From Pseudomonadota bacterium (lineage in GTDB: Bacteria; Pseudomonadota; Alphaproteobacteria; Caulobacterales; Caulobacteraceae): DNA of 64,000 nt. The notes beneath the pieces were generated by a model. It did no database searches. It worked only from the letters and a program-made list of their open reading frames with translations, and had not been told where the DNA came from. The stretch is from assembly GCA_023456105.1 (NCBI GenBank), contig JAEYAO010000066.1:16147-80146 (forward strand). The letters are read 5' to 3'. Below, piece by piece: positions 25,689 through 34,384 of the stretch. Positions within the stretch are counted from its first letter, which is position 1; the number at the start of each line of letters is the position of its first letter. The position numbers and the translations under genes were made by a program.

Positions 25689-26687
25689 TCAGCCCGGCTG
25701 GCCGCCGCCGCCGGTCGCGCCGAACACCTGGCCGGTGGAGTAGCTGAGCAGCGGGTCGGCCGCCGCGACATAGAGGCCGGCGATTTCGGCGGGCTGCCCG
25801 GGGCGTCCGAGCGGCGCCTGGGAGCCGAACTGCTGCAGCTTTTCGGGCGTGGCGCCGCCGCTGACCTGGAGCGGGGTCCAGAAGGGACCCGGCGTGACCG
25901 CATTCACGCGGATGCCCTTGGGCGCCAGCTGCTTGGCCATCGACTTGGTGAAGTTCAGAACCGCCGCGCGCGTCAGGGCGTAGTCGACCAGGTCCTCGGA
26001 CGGATCGCCCGCCTGTTCGGACGAGGTGTTGACGATCACGCCGCCCGCCTGCATCCGCGCCACCGCCGCCTTGGTCAGCCAGAACGGCGCATAGACGTTG
26101 GTCTTGAGGGTGGCGTCGAAGTCCTCGCTGGAGATGTCGGCGATGGCGGGGCGGGTCTGCTGGCGCGCGGCGTTGTTGACCAGGATGTCCAGCCCGCCCA
26201 GTTCGCGCACCGCACGCTCCACCAGCTGGCCGCAGAACCGCTCGTTGCGCAGGTCGCCGGGGATGGACACGCCCTTGCGGCCCTCGGCGCGGATCAGGGC
26301 GATGACCTCGCGCGCGTCCGGCTCTTCCTCGGGCAGGTGGTTGATGACCACGTCGGCGCCCTCGCGGGCATAGGCGATGGCGGCGGCGCGGCCGATGCCG
26401 CTGTCGCCGCCGGTGATCAGGGCGCGCTTGCCCTGAAGCCGGCCCGAGCCGCGATAGCTGGTCTCGCCGTGGTCAGGGCGAGGATTCATGCGCGAGGCGA
26501 GCCCCGGCCAGGGCTGGTTCTGGACGGCGAAGGGGGGCTTGGGATAGTCGGCGGCGGGCGGCGCCGTGGGCGCACCCGGCGGGTTCTGCGGCTGTTGCTG
26601 CGCCAGCGCGGGTCCGGCGGCGGCCGCGGCGGCGCCGAGGCCCGCCGTGGCCACGAATGTGCGGCGCGCCTTGTCGATGTCGGCCAT
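25689..26687 (-). CDS. SDR family oxidoreductase with Tat-type signal
   Basis: A 332-residue glucose/ribitol dehydrogenase-like SDR of the YghA/GsiB-like stress group. Residues 1-~30 are a predicted Tat signal: ARRTFVATAGLG, then an Ala-rich core ending ALAQQQ. A Pro-rich linker and PKPPF motif follow, then the Rossmann core with TGGDSGIGRA, NNAARQ, a Ser-containing NTSSEQ strand and a YALTRAAV segment where the usual YxxxK Lys is Arg. I start at ATG 26687, with an AGGAGA site 9 bases upstream and a general-stress promoter before it. Export of a folded, NAD(P)-loaded SDR to the periplasm would be unusual. Substrate unknown. Paralog of the gene at 33490-34347. Confidence 0.87.
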   Translation of the reverse strand: MADIDKARRTFVATAGLGAAAAAAGPALAQQQPQNPPGAPTAPPAADYPKPPFAVQNQPWPGLASRMNPRPDHGETSYRGSGRLQGKRALITGGDSGIGRAAAIAYAREGADVVINHLPEEEPDAREVIALIRAEGRKGVSIPGDLRNERFCGQLVERAVRELGGLDILVNNAARQQTRPAIADISSEDFDATLKTNVYAPFWLTKAAVARMQAGGVIVNTSSEQAGDPSEDLVDYALTRAAVLNFTKSMAKQLAPKGIRVNAVTPGPFWTPLQVSGGATPEKLQQFGSQAPLGRPGQPAEIAGLYVAAADPLLSYSTGQVFGATGGGGQPG

Positions 26688-26717
26688 GGTCTTCTCCTGA
26701 TGGGAACGCCGTTTCTT

Positions 26718-26742
26718 AACCGGACGAGGTAGCGCCGGTTCC
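26718..26742 (-). promoter_or_regulatory. Sigma-EcfG (general stress) promoter of the Tat-SDR gene
   Basis: On the minus strand GGAAC is followed after 16 bases by GGTT, matching the alphaproteobacterial EcfG/SigT promoter pattern GGAAC-N16/17-(C)GTT except for the first base of the -10. The expected start is near 26710, leaving about 24 bases before the ATG at 26687 and so excluding the longer in-frame start at 26744. Confidence 0.68.
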
Positions 26743-26830
26743 AACGGCGCAGCGAAGCGGCCGAGCGGAACATATCCGGACCCGCCGGATTGCCCTTCGA
26801 CACCCTGCGACCCGCCAAGAGGACAGAGCC

Positions 26831-27193
26831 ATGGAAGACCGCCGCGTTTGGGAGTTCGAGGAGAGCCTGTGGACGGCCGACGCCGACCACTATCGCGAGG
26901 CGGTGGACGACGACTGCCTGATGGTGGTTCCCGCCGCGCCGCATGTGGTGGCCGGGCGGGAGGCGATCGAGGCGGTGATCAACACGCCGCGCTGGAGCGA
27001 GGTGCGCTTCGAGCAGCAGCAGGTCTCACGCCCGCAGGAGGGCCTGATCGTGATCGCCTATCAGGTGACGGCGTCGAAGCTGGACGCCGAGGACTACACC
27101 GCCTTCTGCACCTCGACCTATCGCCGGATCGAGCACGATGTCTGGCGGGTGGTGCAGCACCAGCAGACCCCGCCGCTCTCGATCAGCGAATAG
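26831..27193 (+). CDS. SnoaL/DUF4440-like NTF2-fold protein
   Basis: A 120-residue cone-shaped NTF2-like protein. It starts with a helical WEFEESLWTADADHYREAVDDDCLMVVP segment, has GREAIEAVINTPRW in the middle, and ends with TSTYRRIEHDVWRVVQHQQTPP, as in DUF4440 proteins. These dimers bind small molecules or act as minor hydrolases/isomerases; no catalytic set is evident. It is divergent from the Tat-SDR and preceded by AAGAGGACAG as ribosome site. Function unknown. Confidence 0.82.
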   Translation: MEDRRVWEFEESLWTADADHYREAVDDDCLMVVPAAPHVVAGREAIEAVINTPRWSEVRFEQQQVSRPQEGLIVIAYQVTASKLDAEDYTAFCTSTYRRIEHDVWRVVQHQQTPPLSISE

Positions 27194-27209
27194 CGGCACC
27201 CGTTGCGCG

Positions 27210-27659
27210 TCAGGCGGCCGGTGCGGCCTCCTGGCGCGCGCGGAGAAGAGCGCTCTCGGCGCGTGCCGAGCGCAGCATGAACTTGAGCTGGTAGGTCAGC
27301 AGCCGCCAGTTCAGCGGCTTGGTGACGAATGCGGTGGCGCCGGCCTGAAAGGCGCGGTCGATCGCCTCCACGTCGTCTCGGCCGGTCGCCACGATCACGG
27401 GCAGCCGCTCCCAGCGCGGATCGGCCCGCATCCGGCCAAGCAGGTCGAAGCCGTCGATGCGCGGCATCTCCAAATCGGTGACGACCAGGTCGAAGGCACC
27501 CTTCTCGAGCCGTTCAAGCGCTTCGACGCCGTCGCCGGCCACCTCGATCTCGGCATGGACTGAGGCCAGGTTGACCTGGGCGAACTCCCGCAGGATCGGA
27601 TCGTCGTCCACGAAGAGGATGCGGACCTCTTCGTCCAGAACGTAGAAAAAGCCGCTCAA
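27210..27659 (-). CDS. Single-domain response regulator (CheY-like)
   Basis: A receiver-domain protein of about 149 residues with no output domain beyond a short C-terminal helical tail. The acidic pocket is ILFVDDDP, the phosphoacceptor Asp lies in VVTDLEMP, the Thr/Ser switch in VIVATGRDD, and the Lys in FVTKPLNW. The start is uncertain: TTG 27659 has AGGG at good spacing, while GTGs at 27698 and 27689 are in frame without a clear ribosome site. It is divergent from, and 79 bases away from, the hybrid kinase-EAL gene. It could accept phosphate from that kinase or compete with its own receiver. Confidence 0.85.
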   Translation of the reverse strand: MSGFFYVLDEEVRILFVDDDPILREFAQVNLASVHAEIEVAGDGVEALERLEKGAFDLVVTDLEMPRIDGFDLLGRMRADPRWERLPVIVATGRDDVEAIDRAFQAGATAFVTKPLNWRLLTYQLKFMLRSARAESALLRARQEAAPAA

Positions 27660-27738
27660 CTCAGGCCCTCGCACTCGGCCCGGGGGGACCACGAACACCG
27701 GCCGTCCTTAAGCCGCGGGTCATTAACGTGTCGTATCG

Positions 27739-30700
27739 GTGGAGGACTGGACACCGAAACGAGCGCCCGCCTTGCCCAAGACCCAAACCATCGCGCGCCA
27801 CCTCGCCAAGCTGGTGCTGACCGCGCTGGGCGTCTCCTTTGCGGTGACGGCGGTGACGGCCGCCTGGATGGATGCGACGGCGCAGGCGCGGCTCGAGAGC
27901 GAGCGCCTGGTGCAGACCGCGCGCGTGATCGGCTCCCTGTCGGCCGAGGCGGTGGCGAATGGGGACCGCGCGGGCGCCTTCCGTGCGGTGCGCTCCATCT
28001 CGCAGATGCCGAGTCTCAGCTATGCGCGGCTTGAGACGCGCGACGGCGTGCTGCTGGCCGAAACCGGGGCGGGCGCGCGGCTGATCTCGGACGTGCGCGT
28101 GGATCACACGCAACGGCCCTCGCTGCTGCAGACGCTGAGGACGGGCTCGATCGAGGCGTCGGCGCCGGTGCTGTGGGAAGGCGTGGAGGTCGGCAAGGTG
28201 ACGCTGTTCGGCCGCACGCCGGACCTGCGGACCCGCATCCTGGCGGCCCTGCTGCCGACGCTGCTGGGGGCGCTGGTGGCCATGCTGGCGGCGCTGGTGG
28301 TGGCGCTGCGGATGGCGAAGAGGATCAGCGCGCCGATCGTGGCGCTGGCCGGCCAGATCGGCGAAGTGCGCCGCACCAGCCGCTTCGAGCCCCAGAACGA
28401 CATCGCCGCCGACGGCGAGGTTCGGGACTTGGTCGACGGCTTCAAGGACCTGCTGGGCAGCATCCGCGAACGCGACGCCCAGATCGCCGCGCAGATCGAC
28501 AACCTGGAGGCCGAGGTCGCCAGCCGAACCGCCGAACTGTCCGACGCCAAGGGCGAGGCCGAGGCCGCCAACGCCGCCAAGTCCGACTTCCTGGCGGTGA
28601 TGAGCCACGAGATCCGCACGCCGCTGAACGGCATCCTGGCGCTCAGCGACCTTCTGGCCCGCACCGCCCTGCCGCCCAAGCCCAAGCGCTACGCCGACAT
28701 CATCTCGACCTCGGGCCGGTCGCTGCTGAACATCATCAACGAGATCCTGGATTTCTCGAAGGTCGAGGCGGGCAAGCTGGAGCTCGAGGCGATCGAGACC
28801 GACCTGGGCGAGATGATCGAGGATGTGGCCGACCTGTTCGCCGTCAAGGCGCAGGAAAAGGGGCTCGATCTCGCGACCTACGTCGATCCGACGCTGGGCA
28901 CGGTCGCCGCCGACCCGGTGCGCCTGCGCCAGGTTGTCAGCAACCTTCTGAACAATGCGCTGAAGTTTACGGATGTGGGCGGCGTCCTGCTGTCGGTCGA
29001 ACGTGCGGCCGAGCCCGGTCGGGTGCGGATCAGTGTGGAGGACACCGGACCGGGCATTCCGGCGGACCGCCTGCCGACCCTGTTCGAGGCCTTCACCCAG
29101 GCGGATCAGTCAACGACGCGCCGCTATGGCGGGACGGGCCTGGGCCTGACCATCTGCGATCGTCTGGTCGGGGCCATGAACGGGCGCTGGGAGTTGTCGA
29201 GCGTGGTTGGCAAAGGATCGACCTTCGCCTTTTCCGTGCCGCTTCAGGAGATTTCGCCGGCGGCCGAGCCGGTGGCGGCGCCCGCCGGCTGGTCGGTGGG
29301 CGTGGGCGGGCTGGAGGTCATGACCGGACGCGCCGTGCGACGCTATCTGCAGGCCTACGGCGTCGCTGAAGCCCCGGTCGGCGAAGCGCCGGCCGCCCTG
29401 GTCGGAGTGGGCGAGGCTGTCCCCAGCCTCGGCGTGCGCATCGGCGCCAAGGGTGGGGACGACGAGGGCGCCCTGTCCACGCCGCTGCGGCGGGAAGTGC
29501 TGGAGCACGCGCTGCGCGAGTTGCAGCAGGGGCGCAGGCCCGAGTGGTCGGGGGCGGCGGCACAGGCCGTGGCGAGCGTGACCTTCCCCGGCGTGCGGGT
29601 GCTGGTGGTTGACGATTCGGAGGTCAACCGCGAGGTGGCGTGCGAAGCGCTGGCGAGCCTGGGCGTCGAGGCGGACACGGCCGTGAACGGGCTGGAGGCG
29701 GTGGGGCGCGTCGCGGCCGAGCGCTTCGACCTGGTGCTGATGGACGGCTCCATGCCGATCATGGACGGCTTCGAGGCCGCGCGCTGCATCCGTGCCGAGG
29801 AGCAGGCTGAAGGGCGGACGGTCACCCCGATCTACGCCCTGACCGCGCACGTGATCGGCTCGGCCGCCGAGGCCTGGCGCGAGGCGGGCATGAACGGCGT
29901 GGTGCACAAGCCCTTCACCACCAACGACCTGCTGGAGGTGCTGAACGTGGTCTGCGCCGGCCGGTCGCAAGCCGTGACGGAGGCTGCGGCTCCGCAGCCG
30001 GAACCCACTCCGGCAGTCGCGGTCGGCGCACAGGCGGACGACAAAATCGGCGAGGAGGCCGACGACCTGTTCGATCCGGCGACGCGCGCGGATCTGCAGC
30101 GAATGGCGCAGCAGGGGCGGCCCGACTTCGTCGAGCGGGTCGAGCGGCTGTATCTCGAGAATGCGCCTTTGCGTCTGGCCGAGCTGACGGCGGCGGCGGA
30201 CGAGGGGCGGCTGGAGGAGGTGGCGCGCGCCGCGCACGCGCTGAAGTCCATGAGCCTGAGCCTGGGCGCCCGTGCGGTGTCGGCGCTGGCGGCCGGTCTC
30301 GAGACGTCGGCCCGGAACGGCGAGGCGGCCACGCCGGAGCGGGTGGAGGCCATCACCGACGCCCTGCGCCGCACGGTGGTCGCGCTGGGCGGCGCGCCGG
30401 CCGAGCCGTCGGGACCGCTGGCCGAGCTGGAGCAGGGGCTCGCCCGCGACGAGCTGGAGATGCACTATCAGGCGCTGATGGACCCCAAGGGCGCCTTCAG
30501 CGGCAAGGTCGAGGCCCTGGTCCGCTGGACCTGCCCGGACAAGGGACGACGCTCGCCCGCCGACTTCATCCCCGCGCTGGAGCAGGCGGGCGCCATCGGC
30601 CGACTGACCGACTTCGCGCTGGAACGGGCGATGAGGGACATCGGGCCGCTCAGCGACGTGCGGGTGTCGGTGAACGCCTCGGCGGACGAGTTCCAGTCGG

Positions 30701-31173
30701 CCGACTTCGCCACGCGGGTCGCGGCGGCTCTGCGCCAGGCGGATTTCCCGCCCGAGCGGCTGGAGATCGAGGTCACCGAGACCGCCATGCTGAACGTCGC
30801 CTCCGCGCAGCAGTCGGTCGAGGCGCTGCGGGCGCTGGGCGTCGGCGTGGCGCTGGACGACTTCGGCGCCGGCTTCACCAGCCTGCATGCGCTGCGGGAC
30901 CTGAAGTTCGCAACCCTGAAGGTGGACGCCAGCTTCATCGCCCGCTGTTGCGAGGACACCGCGTCCGCCGCCATCCTGCACGCGGTGATCAGCGTCGGCC
31001 GCGCGCTCGGCATGAAGGTGGTGTGCGAAGGGGTGGAGACGGCCGAACAGGCCAGCTTCCTGCGCATCGCCGGTGCGCACCTGCTGCAGGGCTACCACTT
31101 CCACAAACCTCAGGCGATCGACGATCTGGTCCGGACGCTGAGCCTGGAAGGCGACATCCGGGACGTGGCCTAG
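27739..31173 (+). CDS. Hybrid histidine kinase with receiver, HPt and EAL (c-di-GMP phosphodiesterase) domains
   Basis: An 1144-residue inner-membrane signalling protein. Two transmembrane helices (about 24-45 and 170-192) flank a periplasmic sensor of about 125 residues; a HAMP-like region and coiled coil follow. The DHp phosphosite is H290 (VMSHEIRTPLNG), then a HATPase domain with DTGPG and GTGLGL. The receiver has phosphoacceptor D669 (LVLMDGSMP), an HPt domain has H833 (AAHALKS), and the C-terminal EAL domain begins near residue 925 (EALVRW). EAL residues look intact: SVNAS, EVTET, DDFG at 1040-1043, KVDASFI, EGVET and QGYHFHKP. It should couple a full His-Asp-His relay to c-di-GMP breakdown. 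GTG start; a slightly later start is possible. Confidence 0.92.
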   Translation: MEDWTPKRAPALPKTQTIARHLAKLVLTALGVSFAVTAVTAAWMDATAQARLESERLVQTARVIGSLSAEAVANGDRAGAFRAVRSISQMPSLSYARLETRDGVLLAETGAGARLISDVRVDHTQRPSLLQTLRTGSIEASAPVLWEGVEVGKVTLFGRTPDLRTRILAALLPTLLGALVAMLAALVVALRMAKRISAPIVALAGQIGEVRRTSRFEPQNDIAADGEVRDLVDGFKDLLGSIRERDAQIAAQIDNLEAEVASRTAELSDAKGEAEAANAAKSDFLAVMSHEIRTPLNGILALSDLLARTALPPKPKRYADIISTSGRSLLNIINEILDFSKVEAGKLELEAIETDLGEMIEDVADLFAVKAQEKGLDLATYVDPTLGTVAADPVRLRQVVSNLLNNALKFTDVGGVLLSVERAAEPGRVRISVEDTGPGIPADRLPTLFEAFTQADQSTTRRYGGTGLGLTICDRLVGAMNGRWELSSVVGKGSTFAFSVPLQEISPAAEPVAAPAGWSVGVGGLEVMTGRAVRRYLQAYGVAEAPVGEAPAALVGVGEAVPSLGVRIGAKGGDDEGALSTPLRREVLEHALRELQQGRRPEWSGAAAQAVASVTFPGVRVLVVDDSEVNREVACEALASLGVEADTAVNGLEAVGRVAAERFDLVLMDGSMPIMDGFEAARCIRAEEQAEGRTVTPIYALTAHVIGSAAEAWREAGMNGVVHKPFTTNDLLEVLNVVCAGRSQAVTEAAAPQPEPTPAVAVGAQADDKIGEEADDLFDPATRADLQRMAQQGRPDFVERVERLYLENAPLRLAELTAAADEGRLEEVARAAHALKSMSLSLGARAVSALAAGLETSARNGEAATPERVEAITDALRRTVVALGGAPAEPSGPLAELEQGLARDELEMHYQALMDPKGAFSGKVEALVRWTCPDKGRRSPADFIPALEQAGAIGRLTDFALERAMRDIGPLSDVRVSVNASADEFQSADFATRVAAALRQADFPPERLEIEVTETAMLNVASAQQSVEALRALGVGVALDDFGAGFTSLHALRDLKFATLKVDASFIARCCEDTASAAILHAVISVGRALGMKVVCEGVETAEQASFLRIAGAHLLQGYHFHKPQAIDDLVRTLSLEGDIRDVA

Positions 31174-31234
31174 CCGCCGGCCACACCCGGCGCCGGGCGG
31201 GGAGCCAACCGCGGCCGCGGTCGTTAGGCTCTGC

Positions 31235-32305
31235 ATGATCGGAGTTCTGGACAGCGTCGGCTCGCCCCGGATCGCGGCGGCGGAGGCGCTGGACGGCGTG
31301 CTGCGACGGGCGGACCGCGCCCGGCCGGTCGCCGTCCTCTGCCACTTCGACGCCGACGGCTTGTCGGCGGGCGCGATCCTGGTGCGGGCGCTCTCCGCCG
31401 CCGGCTGGTCGGCCACGCCGCTGCCGATCGGCAAGGGCGAGACGGCGTGGGACGCTTCGGTCAAGCAGCGGCTTGCGGACCTGAAGCCGTCCGCCCTGAT
31501 CGTCGCCGACCTGGGGACGCGCGCCGAGCCGGTGATGGAGGGCGCGCCCACCCTGGTGATCGACCACCACACCCCGACAGGCCTGCCCTACGGCGCCGTC
31601 ACGATCAGCGGCCATGGGCTGAAGCCCGAACCGACCACGGCGCTGCTGGCCTGGTGGGCGGCGGGGGCGCTGGGCGATCAGGAGAATCTGCTTTGGCTGG
31701 CCGCCATCGGCCTGATCGGCGACATGGCCGACGAAGCGGGCTTTCCGGAGCTGGCGCAGGCTCAAGGCCGCTGGGGCAAGACGGCGCTGAAGGACGCGGT
31801 GTCGCTGATCAACGCGCCGCGCCGCACGGCCGCCGCCGACCCGTGGCCGGCGCTCCGCCTGCTGCTGAGGGCCGATGGGCCCAAGGCCATCACCAAGGGT
31901 GGGGACGCCGACGCCCGCGCCTTGGTCGAAGCCAAGCAGGAGGTGCGCGAGGCGATGGACGCGGCCAAGCGCGTCGCGCCCAGGATCGCGGGGGACGTGG
32001 CGATGATCCGTTTTTCTTCCGGATGCCAGGTGCATCCGCTGATCGCCCAGCAGTGGCGCGGGCGGCTGCGCGACAAGATCGTGCTGGCGGCCAACACCGG
32101 CTATCGCCCCGGCTGGGTGCATTTCGCCGCGCGCTCGACGACCGGGCGCAACCTCATCGACTTCCTGGCCGAGCACCGGCCGCCCGGCGCCGACGAGCGC
32201 TATGGCAACGGCCACGCCCAGGCGACGGGCGGAGCGCTGAGGATAGCCGACTGGAACGCATTCGTGGCCGATCTCGGCCTGCCCGATCAGCAAGTGGACG
32301 CATGA
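31235..32305 (+). CDS. DHH family phosphoesterase (RecJ-like)
   Basis: A 356-residue DHH-DHHA1 protein. Metal-binding motifs are HFDADG (H37, D39, D41), D92 in IVADLGT, and DHH at 110-112. The C-terminal DHHA1 signature is GNGHAQATGG. RecJ, NrnA and related proteins share this fold; the length and the neighbour favour a single-strand DNA exonuclease-type role. The stop overlaps the UVDE start by 4 bases (ATGA). UVDE nicks next to UV lesions and needs a following exonuclease, so a shared repair job is a reasonable inference. An oligoribonuclease or pAp phosphatase role is the alternative. Confidence 0.85.
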   Translation: MIGVLDSVGSPRIAAAEALDGVLRRADRARPVAVLCHFDADGLSAGAILVRALSAAGWSATPLPIGKGETAWDASVKQRLADLKPSALIVADLGTRAEPVMEGAPTLVIDHHTPTGLPYGAVTISGHGLKPEPTTALLAWWAAGALGDQENLLWLAAIGLIGDMADEAGFPELAQAQGRWGKTALKDAVSLINAPRRTAAADPWPALRLLLRADGPKAITKGGDADARALVEAKQEVREAMDAAKRVAPRIAGDVAMIRFSSGCQVHPLIAQQWRGRLRDKIVLAANTGYRPGWVHFAARSTTGRNLIDFLAEHRPPGADERYGNGHAQATGGALRIADWNAFVADLGLPDQQVDA

Positions 32306-33465
32306 CCGACCCCGACCGACCGCTCCGTCTCGGCTTTCCCGTCAAGGTCATGGGCAAGCCGGACATGAAGACGCAGGACACCCGGCGCTGGCAGAAGAAC
32401 CCGCACCTGAAGTGCTCGCTGGAGCTGCTGGACAAGGTGCTGGACTATCTGAAATCCGAGCGGCTCGACATGTACCGGCTGTCTTCGGACATCGCGCCCT
32501 ATGCGACGCATCCCGACATGCCGCAGTTCCACTCCATGGTGGCCGACAGCGATGCGGAGCTGAGGGCGTTCGGCCGAAAGGCGCGCGACTATGACATCCG
32601 GCTGTCGTTCCATCCGTCTCAGTACATCCTGTTGAACGCGCCCAATCCTGAGCTGACCAAGAAGAGCATCTGGGACCTGGCCAGCCAGGCGGAGATGCTG
32701 GACCGGATGGAGCTGAACGACGAGGCGGTGATGATCACTCACGTCGGCGGCGTCTATGACGACCACGAAGCCAGCCGTGCGCGCTGGATCGAAGGCTGGA
32801 ACCAGTGCCCCGAGCACGTCCAGCGCCGGCTGGTGCTGGAGAACGACGACATCCGCTTCTCGGCCGCCGATGTCCTGTGGATCCACGAGCGGACGGGCGT
32901 GCGCTGCGTCTTCGACTATCAGCACTTCTGGTGCCTGAACCCCGAGCGGGCCGACCTGCGGGAGACGCTGGAGGCCTTCATGCGGACTTGGCCGACGGGC
33001 GTGCGGCCCAAGATCCACTTCTCTTCGCCCCGCACGGAGCTGCGCGAGATCAAGCAGAAGATCACGCCCAAGCAACGCGAAGCCGCCGCGGCCGGCAAGA
33101 CGAAGTCCAGAAAGGGCGACGTGCTGAAGTCGACGGTCAAGCCGACCGCGCGCATCCGCACGGTGCTGCGCCCGCCGATCTGGACGGGGCACGCCGACTT
33201 CACCAATCCGTTCGAGTTCGCCACCTTCATGCGGACGGCGGAGGGGCTGGAGTTCGACATTATGCTGGAGTCCAAGTCCAAGGACCTGAGCCTGCTGCGG
33301 CTGCGGGCGGACATGCTGCGCTATGCGCCGGACGTGGCGGCGCGGTTCGGCATCACCGCCGCCGACGCCCAGCGCCTGGCCGAAGACGAGGCGCTGGTCG
33401 ATGAAGAAGCCGACAGCGAAGAGGACGCCGACGTCGATGAAGGCGGGCTGGCGGCGAACGGCTGA
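32302..33465 (+). CDS. uvsE: UV DNA damage endonuclease (UVDE/UvsE)
   Basis: A 387-residue TIM-barrel endonuclease that nicks DNA 5' of pyrimidine dimers, 6-4 photoproducts and some abasic sites, starting UvrABC-independent excision repair. Family motifs are complete: LRLGFPVKV at the N terminus, YRLSSDIAPYATHP, LSFHPSQYI, HVGGVYDD, LVLENDD and VFDYQHFWC, with PKIHFSSPR later. There is an insert rich in Lys/Ala (about 255-285) and a ~20-residue acidic tail, both beyond the core. ATG 32302 overlaps the DHH gene stop. No LexA box is visible before this two-gene unit. Confidence 0.92.
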   Translation: MTDPDRPLRLGFPVKVMGKPDMKTQDTRRWQKNPHLKCSLELLDKVLDYLKSERLDMYRLSSDIAPYATHPDMPQFHSMVADSDAELRAFGRKARDYDIRLSFHPSQYILLNAPNPELTKKSIWDLASQAEMLDRMELNDEAVMITHVGGVYDDHEASRARWIEGWNQCPEHVQRRLVLENDDIRFSAADVLWIHERTGVRCVFDYQHFWCLNPERADLRETLEAFMRTWPTGVRPKIHFSSPRTELREIKQKITPKQREAAAAGKTKSRKGDVLKSTVKPTARIRTVLRPPIWTGHADFTNPFEFATFMRTAEGLEFDIMLESKSKDLSLLRLRADMLRYAPDVAARFGITAADAQRLAEDEALVDEEADSEEDADVDEGGLAANG

Positions 33466-33489
33466 TCCGTCCGCCGCCGCCTTGAGGCG

Positions 33490-34347
33490 TCAGATGATCG
33501 GCTTGCCGCCGGTCACGGCGATGGTTGCGCCCGAAATGTAGCTGGCGTCGTCGGAGGCCAGCAGCACATAGGCGCCCGCCAGCTCCGCGGGCTGGGCGGG
33601 GCGGCCGAACGGCACCTGCGAGCCGAAGTTCTCGACCTTCTCGGCCGGCATGGTCGAGGGGATCAGCGGGGTCCACACCGGGCCGGGTGCGACGGCGTTG
33701 GCGCGGATCTGCTTTTCGGCCAGCAGCTGCGCCAGACCGCCGGTGAAGTTCTGGATCGCACCCTTGGTGGTGGCGTAGGCCAGCAGCTGCGGGCTGGGCG
33801 TGTCGGCGTTGACCGAGGCCGTGTTGATGATCGAGGAGCCCGGCGCCATGTGCGGAACCGCATCCTTGGTGATGTAGAACATGGCCGAGATGTTGGTGGC
33901 GAAGGTGGCCTCCCACTCCTCGTCGGGAATCTCGTCGATGCTGTCGTAGCTCATCTGGCGGGCGGCGTTGTTGACCAGGATGTCGATGCGGCCGAAGGCG
34001 TCCACCGCCCGGCGGACCAGTTCACGGCAGGTCTCGCGATGGGAGATGTCGCCGGCGAACAGCTCGCAGCGGCGGCCCGCGTCCTCGACCAGGCGGCGGG
34101 TCTCGGCGGCGTCCTCCTCTTCATCCAGATAGGCGACCAGCACGTCCGCGCCCTCGCGCGCGAAGGCCAAGGCGACAGCGCGGCCGATGCCGGAATCGGC
34201 GCCGGTGATCACCGCGACCTTGTCGGCCAGACGGCCCGAGCCCTTGTAGGTGGCTTCGCCGTAGTCGGGGACCGGGTCCATGGCGTCGCTGGAGCCGGGG
34301 CGGGGCTGCTGGGCGGTCTTGAACGGGGGCTTGGGATAGTCGCGCAT
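33490..34347 (-). CDS. SDR family oxidoreductase (YghA/GsiB-like stress group)
   Basis: A 285-residue SDR that starts with the PKPPF motif also seen in the Tat-SDR at 25689-26687 but has no signal peptide, so it should be cytoplasmic. TGADSGIGRA, NNAARQ, NTASVN and a YATTKGA catalytic segment are present. Members of this group are commonly induced by general stress. ATG 34347 is preceded by AGGAGACG; the longer in-frame start at 34497 would pass through the promoter region. A likely EcfG promoter sits at 34385-34409. Physiological substrate unknown. Confidence 0.9.
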   Translation of the reverse strand: MRDYPKPPFKTAQQPRPGSSDAMDPVPDYGEATYKGSGRLADKVAVITGADSGIGRAVALAFAREGADVLVAYLDEEEDAAETRRLVEDAGRRCELFAGDISHRETCRELVRRAVDAFGRIDILVNNAARQMSYDSIDEIPDEEWEATFATNISAMFYITKDAVPHMAPGSSIINTASVNADTPSPQLLAYATTKGAIQNFTGGLAQLLAEKQIRANAVAPGPVWTPLIPSTMPAEKVENFGSQVPFGRPAQPAELAGAYVLLASDDASYISGATIAVTGGKPII

Positions 34348-34384
34348 GGTCGTCTCCTGCGGGGAGCCAGAGGGGAGAAGAGGC

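Noticed and set aside
26767..26791. GGAAC followed after 16 bases by GATT, upstream of the SnoaL-like gene
   Set aside because: The -10 has two mismatches from CGTT and neither allowed spacing gives GTT; too weak to call an EcfG promoter.
27699..27738. CtrA site from two TTAA words (27709 and 27723 region) between the response regulator and kinase genes
   Set aside because: The two words are 11 bases apart, not 7, so they do not form a CtrA box.
29110..31572. 820-residue minus-strand frame opposite the kinase-EAL gene
   Set aside because: Antisense to intact kinase, receiver, HPt and EAL motifs; composition typical of a shadow frame.
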